A stretch of 64,000 nucleotides of DNA from an uncultured Bacteroides sp. (GTDB lineage: Bacteria; Bacteroidota; Bacteroidia; Bacteroidales; Bacteroidaceae): positions 62,001-126,000 of the forward strand of contig CALUOR010000001.1 in the NCBI GenBank assembly GCA_944322285.1, in the 5' to 3' direction. Position numbers and translations under genes: made by a program. The notes beneath the pieces are model-generated. The model saw nothing but the letters and a program-made list of their open reading frames with translations, had not been told where the DNA came from and ran no database searches. Positions 50,240 to 60,793 of the stretch are shown here, in pieces (position 1 is the first letter of the stretch; every line of letters starts with the position of its first letter).

Positions 50240-52552
50240 CTATTCGATGAACCGGTAGTTGAAGAGTTGCCAGCCTAAGGTAAGCCCTACGTTCCATTCT
50301 TTTTTGGGCGAACTGTAATGATTGAGGTAAGCCGCTATGGTGCCGAAGGGAAGTTGGCATACAACGGACAACTCACCCATATACTGAAACTCGGAGAAAG
50401 CTTTGCCGTAATAGGCCTCGTTGTCCGCATTGCGCTTGATGGGGAAGATGGGCATGAAGCCGTAGAACTCCGTGCGCAGGTGAAACATGTCGTTCAGCAC
50501 GAATATCGGTTTGATGCCCGCCGCCATGTATTGATTGGCCCGAAAAGCCTCGTTGTACATGATTTGGCTATGTGGAGTAGGAGAGAACTCGCCGGCTTGC
50601 ATCATAGTGGCCGCATAGTTGGACGAGAAATTCTTGGACGAATACAAGGCTTCGGCCAGCCATCCCAGCGTAAAATGAGGGCTCAGCGGATGGTATGCTT
50701 CCTTCATATAGGATATTTGCAGCCACGAATGTTTGCGTTTGAGCGAGGCTGCTTCCTGCGGTTTGCCGGGGGTGAACCATTCGTGTCCCGTGAATACTTG
50801 TGCCACGAGTTTCTCGTTATATCCTCCTGTGGGATATTGGCGTGCGTTGATGGTGCTTCCATAGAAGCCTATACTGCCTCCAATCAGTTTGTAGACGCTT
50901 TGGTCGGAGCGGTCATTCTCGAAATCGATGACGCTGGACTGATAATAGTTGTCGGTGAGCTTTCCGTATCCGAAACTAAACTCGGCACGCTTGTTGGACA
51001 GGAATGGCAAAGATACCATAAGTTTCACGAAACGTTCGTCCTTGGAGTTGAACGAAGGCCGGTTATTGCGGGAGAAAAGCTTGTCTTTCTTAAAATAATC
51101 GAAGGTGCTTACCGAGCCTATCAGACGAATGGCCGTGGGGATGCGTGTGGGCATGTCGATGCGTCCCATAAATTGGAAGTTGTTATATATTTTACCGATT
51201 TGTCCGTCCAGATAGATTTCCTTGGGGTAATAGTTCAAGTTTCGGTAGCCCAAACCAAGGTAGATTTGATTGGAGCTGGTAGTGGACACGCTTCCGCCTA
51301 TCTTTACATAGAAATTCCTTCCCATTTTCACTTGCAGATGGAGTTCGTAAAGGTCTGTGGCTGGGTCATAGACGGCATGAGGGATGATTTCTTCTATCAT
51401 ATTGTCGGCCAAGAGGCGGAAATAGCCCCGCTTCAGGTCCTCGTAAGTAAATATTTCTTCGCTATCGCCATGAAATTCTTTCTTGATGTAGGCTTGTTGC
51501 TGCTCGTTGGCACCGGTGATGTAGATGTCCTTGAAGCGCAGTTGGGGAAGCGTGGTGCGGTAGACCATGCGTTTCAGGCGCACTTCTTCGGCACTCTCGC
51601 GCCGGGAGATGCGGCTCTTGATGGAATCCATCAGGCTCATGGTGCGGTTATAGCCGATGTCGTGCAATTCCTTCAGGCGGTCGAAGTCGAGCAGGTTGAT
51701 ATCGTTGTATTTAAAGGTCATGAGGATACCCACGGAGTCGGGGATGGTGTAGTCCGTCTTTTGCATAATCATGTTTTCCAATTGGCTCATCAGGTTATTT
51801 TCCTTCGGTATGCCGGGATTGCCTGCCACGACACTTCCGATGATGATGTCCGGGTGGAAATCCTTCATCATGATGTCCGTGGGGAAGTTGTTGTAAATGC
51901 CTCCGTCATAGGCCAGAACACTGTCTATCTCAATAGGCTTGAATACGAAAGGGAAGCTCATGGAAGCGCGTACCGCATCGCCTAAGTCTCCCTTACGCAT
52001 GATGAGGGGACGCTTGTTGTACACGTCCGAGGCCACACACCGGAAGGGTACGAACAAACGGTCGAAATCGTTTCCACATGCGGCCGTAGCCCGTGCGAAG
52101 AGTTCCAGAAATACTACATTCATCTGGACAGGGTTCACCAAGTTGGTAGGGATATCCAGTTTAGGTTTGGCGTGTAGGGAGTCGGCTATGGAGAAACGCA
52201 GGTTCAGAAGCTCCGGCGTAGGGCGGTTCTTCTTGAAGAAATATTGGTATCGGGACTCTATGCTGCCGGTATACCAGCGTTTGAATTCGTCCGACCCGAT
52301 GAGTTTCTCCATATCATCGGGCGAATAACCCATGGCATACAAGGATCCGATGATGGCTCCCATTGAAGTTCCCGCTATGTAGTCTATGGGGATATTGTTC
52401 TCTTCCAGGGCGCGGATAATGCCTATATGCGTCATGCCTTTGGCTCCTCCACCACTTAGCACCAAGCCTACTTTCTGGGCGTGACTGGTTGGGAGCAGGC
52501 TAAGAATAAGTCCCATGAACAGAATAAATTTCCTCATATTGTGTTTCGGCAT
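50240..52552 (-). CDS. Patatin-like phospholipase with Omp85/BamA-type barrel
   Basis: The 770-residue protein has an N-terminal signal sequence (about 6-25). A patatin domain (about 28-330) follows with GGGAKG (34-39), nucleophile S63 in GTSMG and D216 in YDGG, i.e. the complete Ser-Asp dyad. A POTRA-like stretch (about 340-430) precedes a C-terminal 16-stranded barrel of the Omp85/BamA type (about 430-770). The layout matches PlpD-like secreted patatins of type Vd, in which the barrel helps place the lipase. The M6 start (52537) may be used. A -7 box lies at 52577-52584. Confidence 0.9.
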   Translation of the reverse strand: MPKHNMRKFILFMGLILSLLPTSHAQKVGLVLSGGGAKGMTHIGIIRALEENNIPIDYIAGTSMGAIIGSLYAMGYSPDDMEKLIGSDEFKRWYTGSIESRYQYFFKKNRPTPELLNLRFSIADSLHAKPKLDIPTNLVNPVQMNVVFLELFARATAACGNDFDRLFVPFRCVASDVYNKRPLIMRKGDLGDAVRASMSFPFVFKPIEIDSVLAYDGGIYNNFPTDIMMKDFHPDIIIGSVVAGNPGIPKENNLMSQLENMIMQKTDYTIPDSVGILMTFKYNDINLLDFDRLKELHDIGYNRTMSLMDSIKSRISRRESAEEVRLKRMVYRTTLPQLRFKDIYITGANEQQQAYIKKEFHGDSEEIFTYEDLKRGYFRLLADNMIEEIIPHAVYDPATDLYELHLQVKMGRNFYVKIGGSVSTTSSNQIYLGLGYRNLNYYPKEIYLDGQIGKIYNNFQFMGRIDMPTRIPTAIRLIGSVSTFDYFKKDKLFSRNNRPSFNSKDERFVKLMVSLPFLSNKRAEFSFGYGKLTDNYYQSSVIDFENDRSDQSVYKLIGGSIGFYGSTINARQYPTGGYNEKLVAQVFTGHEWFTPGKPQEAASLKRKHSWLQISYMKEAYHPLSPHFTLGWLAEALYSSKNFSSNYAATMMQAGEFSPTPHSQIMYNEAFRANQYMAAGIKPIFVLNDMFHLRTEFYGFMPIFPIKRNADNEAYYGKAFSEFQYMGELSVVCQLPFGTIAAYLNHYSSPKKEWNVGLTLGWQLFNYRFIE

Positions 52553-52576
52553 ATAGGTTTATATGATTTTTATCCT

Positions 52577-52584
52577 CAAATATA
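52577..52584 (-). promoter_or_regulatory. -7 box for the patatin gene
   Basis: TATATTTG on the minus strand, 24 bases before the first ATG. Confidence 0.6.
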
Positions 52585-52649
52585 GGAATAGTTTTTGAAA
52601 CAGGCCTTGTATTTGGGGAAATAAATGCCTTTTTCTATGCGGAAAAGGA

Positions 52650-52692
52650 CAAAAAAACATCGCGATGGGTAAAAATCCATTCGCGATGTTCT
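52650..52692 (-). terminator. Rho-independent terminator of htpG
   Basis: AACATCGCGATGG (52656-52668) pairs with CCATTCGCGATGTT (52677-52690), and on the minus strand a T-run follows. It is 31 bases after the htpG stop. Confidence 0.85.
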
Positions 52693-52722
52693 CCGTTTAT
52701 GATGGTTAAGTTTAAAAGGGGC

Positions 52723-54771
52723 TTATTTTATCAGGTCGATGCTCCGTTTGACGAATTTGTCCAGTGCCTCACCCTTTAGCATGCCGTTCTGCAGTAAAGC
52801 CAGGTCGATGAGTTGCTTGATGACGGGATTCTTCGATGCGTAGTCCGTGTAGACGGCGTCTTTCTTTGCCTTCAGTTCATCCCATTTCTTGTTCAGGTCG
52901 GTCAACTCGTCTTTCTCGGCGGTAGGAATTTCTTCGTCTTTCTTGCCTTCGTGGCTCTTCTTCAGGGCATCGCGGCGTGTGTTCACTTCGTCCATCTCCT
53001 GCTGAACGGGAGCTACATCCGAAGCACATGCCTGCTCTTCGTCGGTCAATACGCCTTTCACCAATTTGTGGTCGGCGTTTAGCACGAGGTTGAACATGTT
53101 CGGCATGTCGCCATAGAAACTCATGCCTGCCTGGATGTTGGCCATCTCCTTCATACGGCGCATGTACTCGCTTTGGGTAATCATCACCGGCAGGGCGTTT
53201 TCGCCCAAGGACTGAGCCATGACGTAGAATTCCGTCTTGTCCGTCTTGGGGAGCTGGCTCTTGAACATCGTGGAGAGCACTTCGCGGTCGTGGGCTTGCA
53301 CCTCATCGTCTTTCTTGTCCTCCTTGGCAATCAGGTTGTCCAGTGTGTCGCTATCCACACGGGTGAAGCGAACCTTCTCAAACTTCTGTTCCAGCATGCT
53401 GACCACGGCAATGTCCAGCTGACCGTCCATCAGGAGCACGTTGTAGCCCTTGTTCTTGGCGGCTTCTATGTAGCTGTATTGCTCGTCCTTGTTGTTGGCG
53501 TAGAGGTATATGAGGGTGCCGTCCTTATCGGTCTGATTGTCCTTTATCAAAGTCTTGTATTCCTCGAAAGTGTAGAACTTGCCATCGGTGTCGGTCAGGA
53601 GGGCGAAGTCCTTGGCACGGTCGTAGAAGTCCTCTTGCGTCAGCATGCCGTAGTCGATGAATATCTTCAGGTCGTTCCATTTCTCCTCAAACTGCTTACG
53701 GTCGTTCTTGAAGATGGATTGCAGGCGGTCTGACACTTTCTTGGTGATGTAGGTGGAGATTTTCTTCACGTTCGAGTCGCTTTGCAGGTACGAGCGCGAC
53801 ACATTCAACGGGATGTCCGGCGAGTCGAGCACGCCATGCAGCAGGGTGAGGAAGTCGGGCACGATGCCTTCCACGGAGTCGGTCACATACACCTGGTTGC
53901 AATAAAGCTGTATCTTGTTGCGGTTCAGCTCGATGTTGCTCTTTACCTTGGGGAAGTATAGGATGCCGGTCAGGTGGAACGGGTAGTCCACGTTGAGGTG
54001 AATCCAAAACAGGGGCTCGTCGCTCATGGGGTAGAGGTCGCGGTAGAACTTCTTGTAGTCCTCATCCTTCAGCTCGCTGGGCTTGCGTGTCCACAAGGGC
54101 ATGGTGTCGTTGATGATGTTGTCCTCCTCGGTCTCCACCTGCTTTCCGTCTTTCCACTCTTTCTTCTTGCCGAAGGCGATGGGCACGGGCAGGAAGCGGC
54201 AATACTTGCTGAGCAGGGAAGAGATGCGGGCTTCTTCCAGAAACTCTTTGCAATCATCGTCCACATAGAGCACGATGTCCGTGCCGCGGTCGGCCTTGTC
54301 GCATTCCTCAATGGTGAACTCCGGACTTCCATCACAAGTCCACTTCACGGCCTGTGCGCCTTCCTTATAGGACTTGGTAATAATTTCTACCTTCTTGGCT
54401 ACCATGAAAGCGGAGTAGAAGCCCAGCCCGAAGTGTCCGATGATGGCGTTCGCATCGTTTTTATATTTCTCCAAAAAGTCGTTTGCGCCCGAGAAGGCTA
54501 TCTGATTGATATACTTGTCAATTTCTTCGGCAGTCAGTCCGAGTCCTCTATCTGACACGGTGATAGTGTCCTTTCCCAAGCTGACATGAATGGTAAGGTC
54601 GCCCGCCTCTCCCTGAAACTCGCCCATGGAGATAAGCGTTTTCAACTTTTGCGTGGCGTCTACAGCGTTTGATACCAGTTCGCGAAGGAAGATTTCGTGA
54701 TCGCTGTACAAGAATTTTTTGATGACGGGGAAGATGTTTTCAGTGGTTACCCCAATATTTCCTTTTTGCAT
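52723..54771 (-). CDS. htpG: Molecular chaperone HtpG (bacterial Hsp90)
   Basis: The 682-residue chaperone starts at the ATG at 54769-54771 (MQKGNIGVTTENIFPV); the frame is open upstream but without homology. The N-terminal ATPase domain shows the GHKL motifs LRELVSNAVDATQKL, DRGLGLTAEEI, the lid GHFGLGFYSAFMVA and the conserved Arg/Lys further on. The middle domain (about 250-500) has SRSYLQSD, and the C-terminal dimerisation domain completes the protein. It assists folding of client proteins under stress. No clear promoter box was seen; it is a single gene with its own terminator, following clpC. Confidence 0.97.
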   Translation of the reverse strand: MQKGNIGVTTENIFPVIKKFLYSDHEIFLRELVSNAVDATQKLKTLISMGEFQGEAGDLTIHVSLGKDTITVSDRGLGLTAEEIDKYINQIAFSGANDFLEKYKNDANAIIGHFGLGFYSAFMVAKKVEIITKSYKEGAQAVKWTCDGSPEFTIEECDKADRGTDIVLYVDDDCKEFLEEARISSLLSKYCRFLPVPIAFGKKKEWKDGKQVETEEDNIINDTMPLWTRKPSELKDEDYKKFYRDLYPMSDEPLFWIHLNVDYPFHLTGILYFPKVKSNIELNRNKIQLYCNQVYVTDSVEGIVPDFLTLLHGVLDSPDIPLNVSRSYLQSDSNVKKISTYITKKVSDRLQSIFKNDRKQFEEKWNDLKIFIDYGMLTQEDFYDRAKDFALLTDTDGKFYTFEEYKTLIKDNQTDKDGTLIYLYANNKDEQYSYIEAAKNKGYNVLLMDGQLDIAVVSMLEQKFEKVRFTRVDSDTLDNLIAKEDKKDDEVQAHDREVLSTMFKSQLPKTDKTEFYVMAQSLGENALPVMITQSEYMRRMKEMANIQAGMSFYGDMPNMFNLVLNADHKLVKGVLTDEEQACASDVAPVQQEMDEVNTRRDALKKSHEGKKDEEIPTAEKDELTDLNKKWDELKAKKDAVYTDYASKNPVIKQLIDLALLQNGMLKGEALDKFVKRSIDLIK

Positions 54772-54827
54772 TTTTACTTTATATTTGATTTTACATATTT
54801 TTTTCTGATAGGGTAGGGTACAAAAAA

Positions 54828-54862
54828 AATGCCAGCCCGTGCGGGGCTGACATTTTGTCCTT
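54828..54862 (-). terminator. Rho-independent terminator of clpC
   Basis: On the minus strand, TCAGCCCCGCACGGGCTGGCA folds into a hairpin followed by TTTTTTTTG, 23 bases after the clpC stop. Confidence 0.85.
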
Positions 54863-54884
54863 GCACTGACAGATATGTCTGTTT

Positions 54885-57416
54885 CTATTGTTTCATGTCC
54901 AGCGTTTCGCTGTTTTCGTCCCACGTGACATGGATAGTGTCGCCCGGCCGGAGTTCGGAGCCGACTATCATTTCCGAGAGTCCGTCTTCCAGGTACGTCT
55001 GCACGGCGCGTTTCAGGGGGCGTGCGCCAAATTGCACGTCATAGCCTTTCTTGGCCAGGAATTGCTTGGCCTGTCCGTCCACTTCCAAATGATAGCCGGT
55101 GGCCTCGACGCGCCCGTAGAGGGCGTCCAGCTCGATGTCTACTATCTTCACGATGTCCTCCGGGGTGAGCTGGTCGAAGGTGATGATGTCGTCCAGGCGG
55201 TTCAGAAACTCGGGCGAGAAGGTCTTGTTCAGCGCTTTCTGGATTACTCCGCGCGAGTATTCGCGGTCGTCCGTGCGGTTTTGGGCGGCGAAGCCCACGC
55301 CCCGTCCGAACTCCTTCAGTTGGCGTGTGCCTATGTTGGAGGTCATGATGATGACGGTGTTCTTGAAGTCTATCGTGCGGCCCGTGTTGTCCGTCAGGCG
55401 TCCTTCGTCCAATACTTGCAGGAGGATGTTGAACACGTCGGAATGGGCTTTCTCAATCTCGTCCAGCAGGATGATGGAGTAGGGCTTGCGGCGCACGCGC
55501 TCGGTCAGCTGTCCGCCTTCCTCGTAGCCCACGTAGCCCGGTGCGGCGCCTATCATGCGCGATACGGTGTACTTCTCCATGTATTCGCTCATGTCGATGC
55601 GTATCAGGGCATCGTCCGACCCGAACATGAAGCGTGCCAGCTGCTTGGCCAGGTGGGTCTTGCCCACGCCCGTAGGTCCCAGGAACATGAACGTGCCGAT
55701 GGGGCGGTTGGGGTCTTTCAGGCCGACGCGGCTGCGCACGATGGCCTTCACCACCTTGTCGATGGCCGTGTCCTGGCCGATGACCTTGGAGCGCAGCTCC
55801 TCCTTCATGCCGGAGAGCTTGACGCCTTCGGCATGCGCCATACGCTGTACGGGTACGCCCGACATCATGGACACCACGTTGGCTATCTCTTCCTCATCTA
55901 CGGTCTCGCGGCGGTCCTTCAGGCTTCGTTCCCATGCCTCTTTCATGGCGTCCAGCTGGGCGGAGAGGGATTTCTCGCGGTCGCGGTATCCGGCGGCCAG
56001 TTCGAAGTTTTGCGAGCGCACGGCCTCGCCCTTTTGCAGGCGCGCCATCTCGATGAGCTTTTCTTGCTCTTCTATCTCCTTGGGCACGCTGATGTTGGTC
56101 AGGTGCACGCGCGCTCCGGCTTCGTCCAGGGCGTCGATGGCCTTGTCCGGGAAGCTGCGGTCGCTGATGTAGCGTGCCGTGAGCCTGACGCAGGCATCCA
56201 GCGCCTCGTCCGTGTAGCGCACGTTATGATGGTCCTCGTATCTCTCTTTGATGTTCTTCAGTATCTGCAGCGTTTCTTCCTCTGTGGTAGGCTCTACGAT
56301 GATTTTCTGGAAACGCCGCTCCAGGGCGCCGTCCTTCTCAATGCTCTTGCGGTATTCGTCCAGGGTGGTGGCGCCGATGCACTGTATCTCGCCCCTCGCC
56401 AGGGCGGGTTTCAGCATGTTGGCGGCGTCCATGGTGCCGGGCGCCGATCCCGCGCCGACGATGGTGTGTATCTCGTCGATGAAGAGGATGACGTTGGGGT
56501 TCTTCTGCAGCTCGTTGATGATGGAGCGAATGCGCTCTTCGAACTGGCCGCGGTATTTCGTGCCGGCCACTACGCCGGCCATGTCGAGCATAATCACGCG
56601 TTTGTCGAACAGCACGCGCGACACTTTCTTCTCGTTGATGCGCAGGGCCAGTCCCTCTACGATAGCCGACTTGCCCACGCCCGGCTCGCCTATCAGCACG
56701 GGGTTGTTCTTCTTGCGGCGGCTCAGGATTTGGGCCAAACGCTCTATCTCGCGCTCTCGTCCCACTACGGGGTCCAACTTGCCCTCGGCGGCAGCGCGGG
56801 TGATGTCCGTGCCGAAGTTGTCCAGCACGGGCGTGTCGTTATTAGGTTTCCGTTGCGTGGTCTGCGTTGAATACTGTCCGGCCGAGCCTGCCATATTGTC
56901 AGAGCGGGCAGACATCATTTCCTCCTCATCATCTTCATCGTCTTCGGCAAAGCCCATGCCCGCGTTGGGGTTGGCAGACTTTTGGGTCACTAAATCAAAT
57001 ACTTTCTCGTAAGTTATCTGATTGTCTTCCAGCACGATTGAAGCCGTGGCATCCTCGTTCTTCAGGATAGCCAGCAGCAAGTGCTCCGTATCGGCCACGG
57101 GGCTTTTAAGCAGGCGGGCTTCCAAAATGCTGATTTTCAGTATACGTGTGGCTTCTGCAGTCAGAGGGAATTCACCTCCTTCCGGCATTTTGTGATGGTC
57201 GATTTCTGCTCTTTTCACTTGGCTTTCGATGTCGGCTTTTATAAGGTTCAGATTGGCATCCAGTTTCCGTAGTATTTCCACGGCTTTACCCGTGCCTTCG
57301 CGCAACAAGCCAAGCAGTAGTTGTCCAGGCCCTATGTAGTTGGTTCTCAGTCGTTCGGCTTCTTCTTTGCTGTAAGCCAGTGCTTCCGAAACTTTTTGCG
57401 AAAATTGATTGTTCAT
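54885..57416 (-). CDS. clpC: ATP-dependent Clp protease ATPase subunit ClpC
   Basis: The 843-residue AAA+ unfoldase feeds substrates to ClpP. I start it at the ATG 57414-57416; the open frame goes back 60 codons further, past the promoter. Domains in order: Clp N repeats (about 1-145), acidic linker with EDDEDDEEE (158-166), AAA1 with Walker A GEPGVGKS (243-250) and DEIH (314-317), the UVR/M-domain (about 448-485, [22 protein letters not shown]), and AAA2 with Walker A GPTGVGKT (580-587). The UVR segment marks ClpC rather than ClpA/ClpB. No ctsR, mcsA or mcsB is visible. No clpP here. Confidence 0.96.
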   Translation of the reverse strand: MNNQFSQKVSEALAYSKEEAERLRTNYIGPGQLLLGLLREGTGKAVEILRKLDANLNLIKADIESQVKRAEIDHHKMPEGGEFPLTAEATRILKISILEARLLKSPVADTEHLLLAILKNEDATASIVLEDNQITYEKVFDLVTQKSANPNAGMGFAEDDEDDEEEMMSARSDNMAGSAGQYSTQTTQRKPNNDTPVLDNFGTDITRAAAEGKLDPVVGREREIERLAQILSRRKKNNPVLIGEPGVGKSAIVEGLALRINEKKVSRVLFDKRVIMLDMAGVVAGTKYRGQFEERIRSIINELQKNPNVILFIDEIHTIVGAGSAPGTMDAANMLKPALARGEIQCIGATTLDEYRKSIEKDGALERRFQKIIVEPTTEEETLQILKNIKERYEDHHNVRYTDEALDACVRLTARYISDRSFPDKAIDALDEAGARVHLTNISVPKEIEEQEKLIEMARLQKGEAVRSQNFELAAGYRDREKSLSAQLDAMKEAWERSLKDRRETVDEEEIANVVSMMSGVPVQRMAHAEGVKLSGMKEELRSKVIGQDTAIDKVVKAIVRSRVGLKDPNRPIGTFMFLGPTGVGKTHLAKQLARFMFGSDDALIRIDMSEYMEKYTVSRMIGAAPGYVGYEEGGQLTERVRRKPYSIILLDEIEKAHSDVFNILLQVLDEGRLTDNTGRTIDFKNTVIIMTSNIGTRQLKEFGRGVGFAAQNRTDDREYSRGVIQKALNKTFSPEFLNRLDDIITFDQLTPEDIVKIVDIELDALYGRVEATGYHLEVDGQAKQFLAKKGYDVQFGARPLKRAVQTYLEDGLSEMIVGSELRPGDTIHVTWDENSETLDMKQ

Positions 57417-57442
57417 GTACAATGTTCTCCGTTTAGTGTTTG

Positions 57443-57450
57443 CAAAGATA
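57443..57450 (-). promoter_or_regulatory. -7 box for clpC
   Basis: TATCTTTG on the minus strand, 26 bases before the chosen ATG and inside the upstream open frame, which supports the later start. Confidence 0.7.
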
Positions 57451-57692
57451 CAACTATTTTTTATATGTCCCAATAGGGGTATTCTTTTTTCCGCAAATAG
57501 TGTGCCAAAACAATTCTTTCGCGAAGGAATGGCAAGCACTCCGCCAAGCATTGCCCGTCCGTCCTCCCCCTCCCGAATGTCATTAGGGGTAATCAAAATA
57601 TTGTAACGACATAAGCTGTAAGGCTTCCTCTCCGCATGCCTTCACCTTCGCTCTGAGCGTTTGCATTTCTTCACACTTAGCAAAGGCGTTGC

Positions 57693-57900
57693 CCTTACAG
57701 ATGACAGATGACAGTTTCAAAAAATAGATTTTCCCGGTTTTCGCCCCAATGAAAAAGAAAATGACATATATACTTATAATATATATATATTATATATATA
57801 TAATATATATATATATTATATTTTTGTTTATACTTTTTTCTCGCAGTCCTTTCTTCTCGTTTTTCAATTTTCAAAAACTGTCATCTGTCATCTGTAAGGG
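57693..57900. repeat. 26-base perfect inverted repeat enclosing an AT tract
   Basis: CCCTTACAGATGACAGATGA followed by CAGTTT (57693-57718) recurs as its exact reverse complement at 57875-57900. The arms hold direct repeats of CAGATGA. Between them lies a tract of about 60 bases of alternating A and T (57766-57832), itself able to fold back. Confidence 0.85.
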
Positions 57901-58042
57901 GTTGGAAGTGTTAATGAATGTAATTAGTCGCATCAATCACTATTCGTATTTGCATGGATTGAAAGATATTGTCATTTATTGCGTGTTTTGTAATGGCGCG
58001 CAGGATGAACGCAGATTTTTAAGGGGGTTCGCTCAGAATGAC

Positions 58043-58111
58043 AGGCACAGTGAAAAAAACTTTTTATCTCTGTGCCTCCGTGTCTTTGTGTTCGTAAATT
58101 AATTCCCATTT
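58043..58111. repeat. Small stem with a modular-element end upstream of gyrA
   Basis: AGGCACAG (58043-58050) pairs with CTGTGCCT (58070-58077), and TTAATTCCCATTT (58099-58111) matches the reversed GGGAATTTA end of the modular elements with one change. No partner end is visible on the left. Confidence 0.45.
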
Positions 58112-58175
58112 TCACCTACACATTAGTCGGACAAATGGATAAACCTCATTTTTTAAAGTTTCCGCTCCAAAAGAT

Positions 58176-58207
58176 TTGTGTATGTCGTGGAAAAGCCGTA
58201 CCTTAGC
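58176..58207 (+). promoter_or_regulatory. Promoter for gyrA
   Basis: TTTG at 58176-58179 and TACCTTAG at 58200-58207 (one change from TAnnTTTG), 20 bases apart; the ATG is at 58256. Confidence 0.5.
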
Positions 58208-58255
58208 GTGGTTTTTCGTGAAAGAAGAGATTATAATTAATTAAAAACGTTGTAA

Positions 58256-60751
58256 ATGCTTGAACAAGACAGAATTATAAAAATCAACATCGAGGAGGAA
58301 ATGAAGTCATCGTATATCGATTACTCTATGTCAGTAATCGTGGCACGTGCCCTTCCGGATGTAAGAGACGGCTTCAAGCCCGTACACCGCCGCATACTTT
58401 ACGGCATGATGGGGCTGGGAAACACGTCTGACAAGCCTTATAAAAAATCAGCCAGAGTCGTAGGTGAAGTGCTGGGTAAATACCATCCCCACGGCGACTC
58501 CTCCGTCTACGGCGCGCTGGTGCGTATGGCACAGCCTTGGGCCATGCGCTACATGCTGGTGGACGGACAGGGTAACTATGGTTCGGTGGATGGCGACAGC
58601 CCTGCGGCCATGCGTTACACCGAGTGCCGCCTGCGCAAGATAGGCGAGGACATGATGCAGGACATCGACAAGGAGACTGTGGACATGACGAACAACTTCG
58701 ACGACACCCTGCAGGAGCCCACCGTGATGCCTACGCGCATCCCCAACCTGCTGGTGAACGGAGCTTCCGGCATCGCTGTCGGCATGGCCACCAACATGCC
58801 CACGCACAACCTGGCCGAGGTGATAGACGCCTGCGTGGCCTACATTGACAACAACGACATCACCATCGAGGAGTTGATGGACTACGTCAAGGCTCCCGAC
58901 TTCCCTACGGGGGGATATATATATGGTATGAGCGGCGTGCGCGAAGCATACCTGACCGGAAGGGGCAGGGTAGTGATGCGCGCCAAGGCCGAGATTGAGA
59001 CCGGTGCCACGCACGACAAAATCGTCGTAACCGAGATTCCCTACGGGGTGAACAAGGCCGAGCTCATCAAATACATAGCCGACCTGGCCAACGAAAAGAA
59101 AATAGAGGGCGTGACGAACGCCAACGACGAGTCCGACCGCGAAGGCATGCGCATCGTCATCGACGTGAAGCGTGACGCCAACGCCAGTGTGGTATTGAAC
59201 AAGCTTTACAAGCTGACCCAGCTGCAGACGTCGTTCAGCGTCAACAACGTGGCCTTGGTACACGGACGCCCCCGTCTGCTCAACCTGAAGGACCTCATCC
59301 GTTACTTCGTGGAACACCGCCACGACGTGGTCATCCGCCGCACCCAGTTCGACCTGCGCAAGGCCAAGGAGCGCGCCCACATCCTGGAGGGTCTCATCAT
59401 CGCTTCGGACAACATCGACGAAGTCATCCGCATCATCCGCGCCGCCAAGACCCCGAACGACGCCATCGCGGGACTGATGGAACGCTTCCAGCTGACCGAA
59501 ATCCAGTCGCGCGCCATCGTGGAAATGCGCCTGCGCCAGCTGACGGGACTCATGCAGGACCAGCTGCACGCCGAGTATGAGGAGATAAAGAAACAGATAG
59601 CCTACCTGGAAGAAATATTGGCCAACGACGACTTGTGCCGCAAGGTCATCAAGGACGAACTGTTGGAAGTGAAGGAAAAATACGGCGACCCGCGCCGCTC
59701 GGAGATAGTCTACTCCTCCGAAGAGTTCAACCCCGAAGACTTCTACGCCGACGACGAGATGATTATCACCATCTCGCACATGGGCTACATCAAACGCACG
59801 CCCCTGAGCGAATTCCACGCGCAGAACCGGGGCGGGGTAGGCTCCAAAGGCTCGGACACGCGCGACCAGGACTTCGTAGAGCACATCTATCCCGCCACTA
59901 TGCACAACACGCTGCTCTTCTTCACCCAGAAAGGCAAGTGCTACTGGCTGAAGGTGTACGAGATTCCCGAAGGCTCCAAGAACTCCAAGGGACGCGCCAT
60001 ACAGAACCTGCTGAACATCGACCCAGACGACGCCGTGAACGCCTACCTGCGCGTGAAGAACCTGAACGACGAGGAGTTCATCAACTCTCACTACGTGCTC
60101 TTCTGCACCAAGCAAGGCGTCATCAAGAAGACGTTGCTGGAACAATATTCCCGCCCGCGCCAAAACGGCGTGAACGCCATCACCATCCGCGAGGACGACC
60201 GCGTCATCGAGGTGCGCATGACCAAGGGTGACAACGAAATCATCATAGCCAACCGCAACGGACGCGCCATCCGCTTCAACGAGAGCGCCGTGCGCGTCAT
60301 GGGACGCACCGCCACGGGCGTGCGCGGTATGACCCTGGACGAGGACGGACAGGACGAGGTAGTAGGCATGGTGTGCATCAAGGACCCCGAACGCGAGACC
60401 ATTATGGTCGTTTCGGAGCAAGGCTACGGCAAGCGCTCGGACATCGAGGACTATCGCAAGACCAACCGCGGAGGTAAAGGCGTGAAGACCATGAACATCA
60501 CCGAAAAGACCGGCAAACTGGTGGCCATCAAGACCGTGACGGACGACAACGACCTGATGATTATCAACAAGTCGGGCATTACCATCCGCCTGCGCGTGGC
60601 CGACGTGCGCGTCATGGGGCGCGCCACTCAGGGTGTCCACCTGATAAACCTTGAGAAGCGCAATGACGAGATAGGCTCCGTATGCAAGGTGAGCGCCGAG
60701 GGTGCGGAAGAGGCCGAAATAAGCGAAGAGAATATGAAACAAGACGAATAG
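58256..60751 (+). CDS. gyrA: DNA gyrase subunit A
   Basis: The 831-residue GyrA cuts and rejoins DNA in the gyrase tetramer. The catalytic Tyr is Y121 in AAMRYTE, with the adjacent R120. The quinolone-resistance region [17 protein letters not shown] runs from H77: S82 equals E. coli S83, while G86 stands where E. coli has D87. The C-terminal beta-pinwheel domain (about 500-815) includes a GyrA-box-like [10 protein letters not shown] near 523. The acidic tail follows. A single start is clear. gyrB is not in the window, and the only neighbour downstream is the TPR gene. Confidence 0.98.
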   Translation: MLEQDRIIKINIEEEMKSSYIDYSMSVIVARALPDVRDGFKPVHRRILYGMMGLGNTSDKPYKKSARVVGEVLGKYHPHGDSSVYGALVRMAQPWAMRYMLVDGQGNYGSVDGDSPAAMRYTECRLRKIGEDMMQDIDKETVDMTNNFDDTLQEPTVMPTRIPNLLVNGASGIAVGMATNMPTHNLAEVIDACVAYIDNNDITIEELMDYVKAPDFPTGGYIYGMSGVREAYLTGRGRVVMRAKAEIETGATHDKIVVTEIPYGVNKAELIKYIADLANEKKIEGVTNANDESDREGMRIVIDVKRDANASVVLNKLYKLTQLQTSFSVNNVALVHGRPRLLNLKDLIRYFVEHRHDVVIRRTQFDLRKAKERAHILEGLIIASDNIDEVIRIIRAAKTPNDAIAGLMERFQLTEIQSRAIVEMRLRQLTGLMQDQLHAEYEEIKKQIAYLEEILANDDLCRKVIKDELLEVKEKYGDPRRSEIVYSSEEFNPEDFYADDEMIITISHMGYIKRTPLSEFHAQNRGGVGSKGSDTRDQDFVEHIYPATMHNTLLFFTQKGKCYWLKVYEIPEGSKNSKGRAIQNLLNIDPDDAVNAYLRVKNLNDEEFINSHYVLFCTKQGVIKKTLLEQYSRPRQNGVNAITIREDDRVIEVRMTKGDNEIIIANRNGRAIRFNESAVRVMGRTATGVRGMTLDEDGQDEVVGMVCIKDPERETIMVVSEQGYGKRSDIEDYRKTNRGGKGVKTMNITEKTGKLVAIKTVTDDNDLMIINKSGITIRLRVADVRVMGRATQGVHLINLEKRNDEIGSVCKVSAEGAEEAEISEENMKQDE

Positions 60752-60793
60752 ACGAAATGAGATAAATGTTAATTTAAAAATTTTTCTACAATC

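Larger units (their letters stand above)
57451..58175. other. Long gene-free region between clpC and gyrA
   Basis: About 725 bases without a convincing coding frame. It holds the inverted repeat 57693-57900 with an AT-dinucleotide tract inside, and a family-like end with its own small stem at 58043-58111. The short open frames are broken and have no homology that I recognise. Confidence 0.6.

Noticed and set aside
50318..51985. Open frame of 555 codons opposite the patatin gene
   Set aside because: The real gene on the other strand has full catalytic motifs; this frame has none.
54772..54924. N-terminal extension of HtpG by 51 residues
   Set aside because: It overlaps the clpC terminator and clpC coding end, and HtpG homologues start at the later Met.
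54888..56870. Open frame of 660 codons on the plus strand opposite clpC
   Set aside because: It is the antisense shadow of a GC-rich, highly conserved gene; its composition is His/Val/Gln-rich without any motif.
57766..57832. AT-rich tract as a replication origin
   Set aside because: No DnaA boxes or dnaA/dnaN genes nearby; it is the centre of an inverted repeat.
58448..60742. Open frame of 764 codons on the minus strand opposite gyrA
   Set aside because: Antisense shadow of gyrA; no start signal, no family features.
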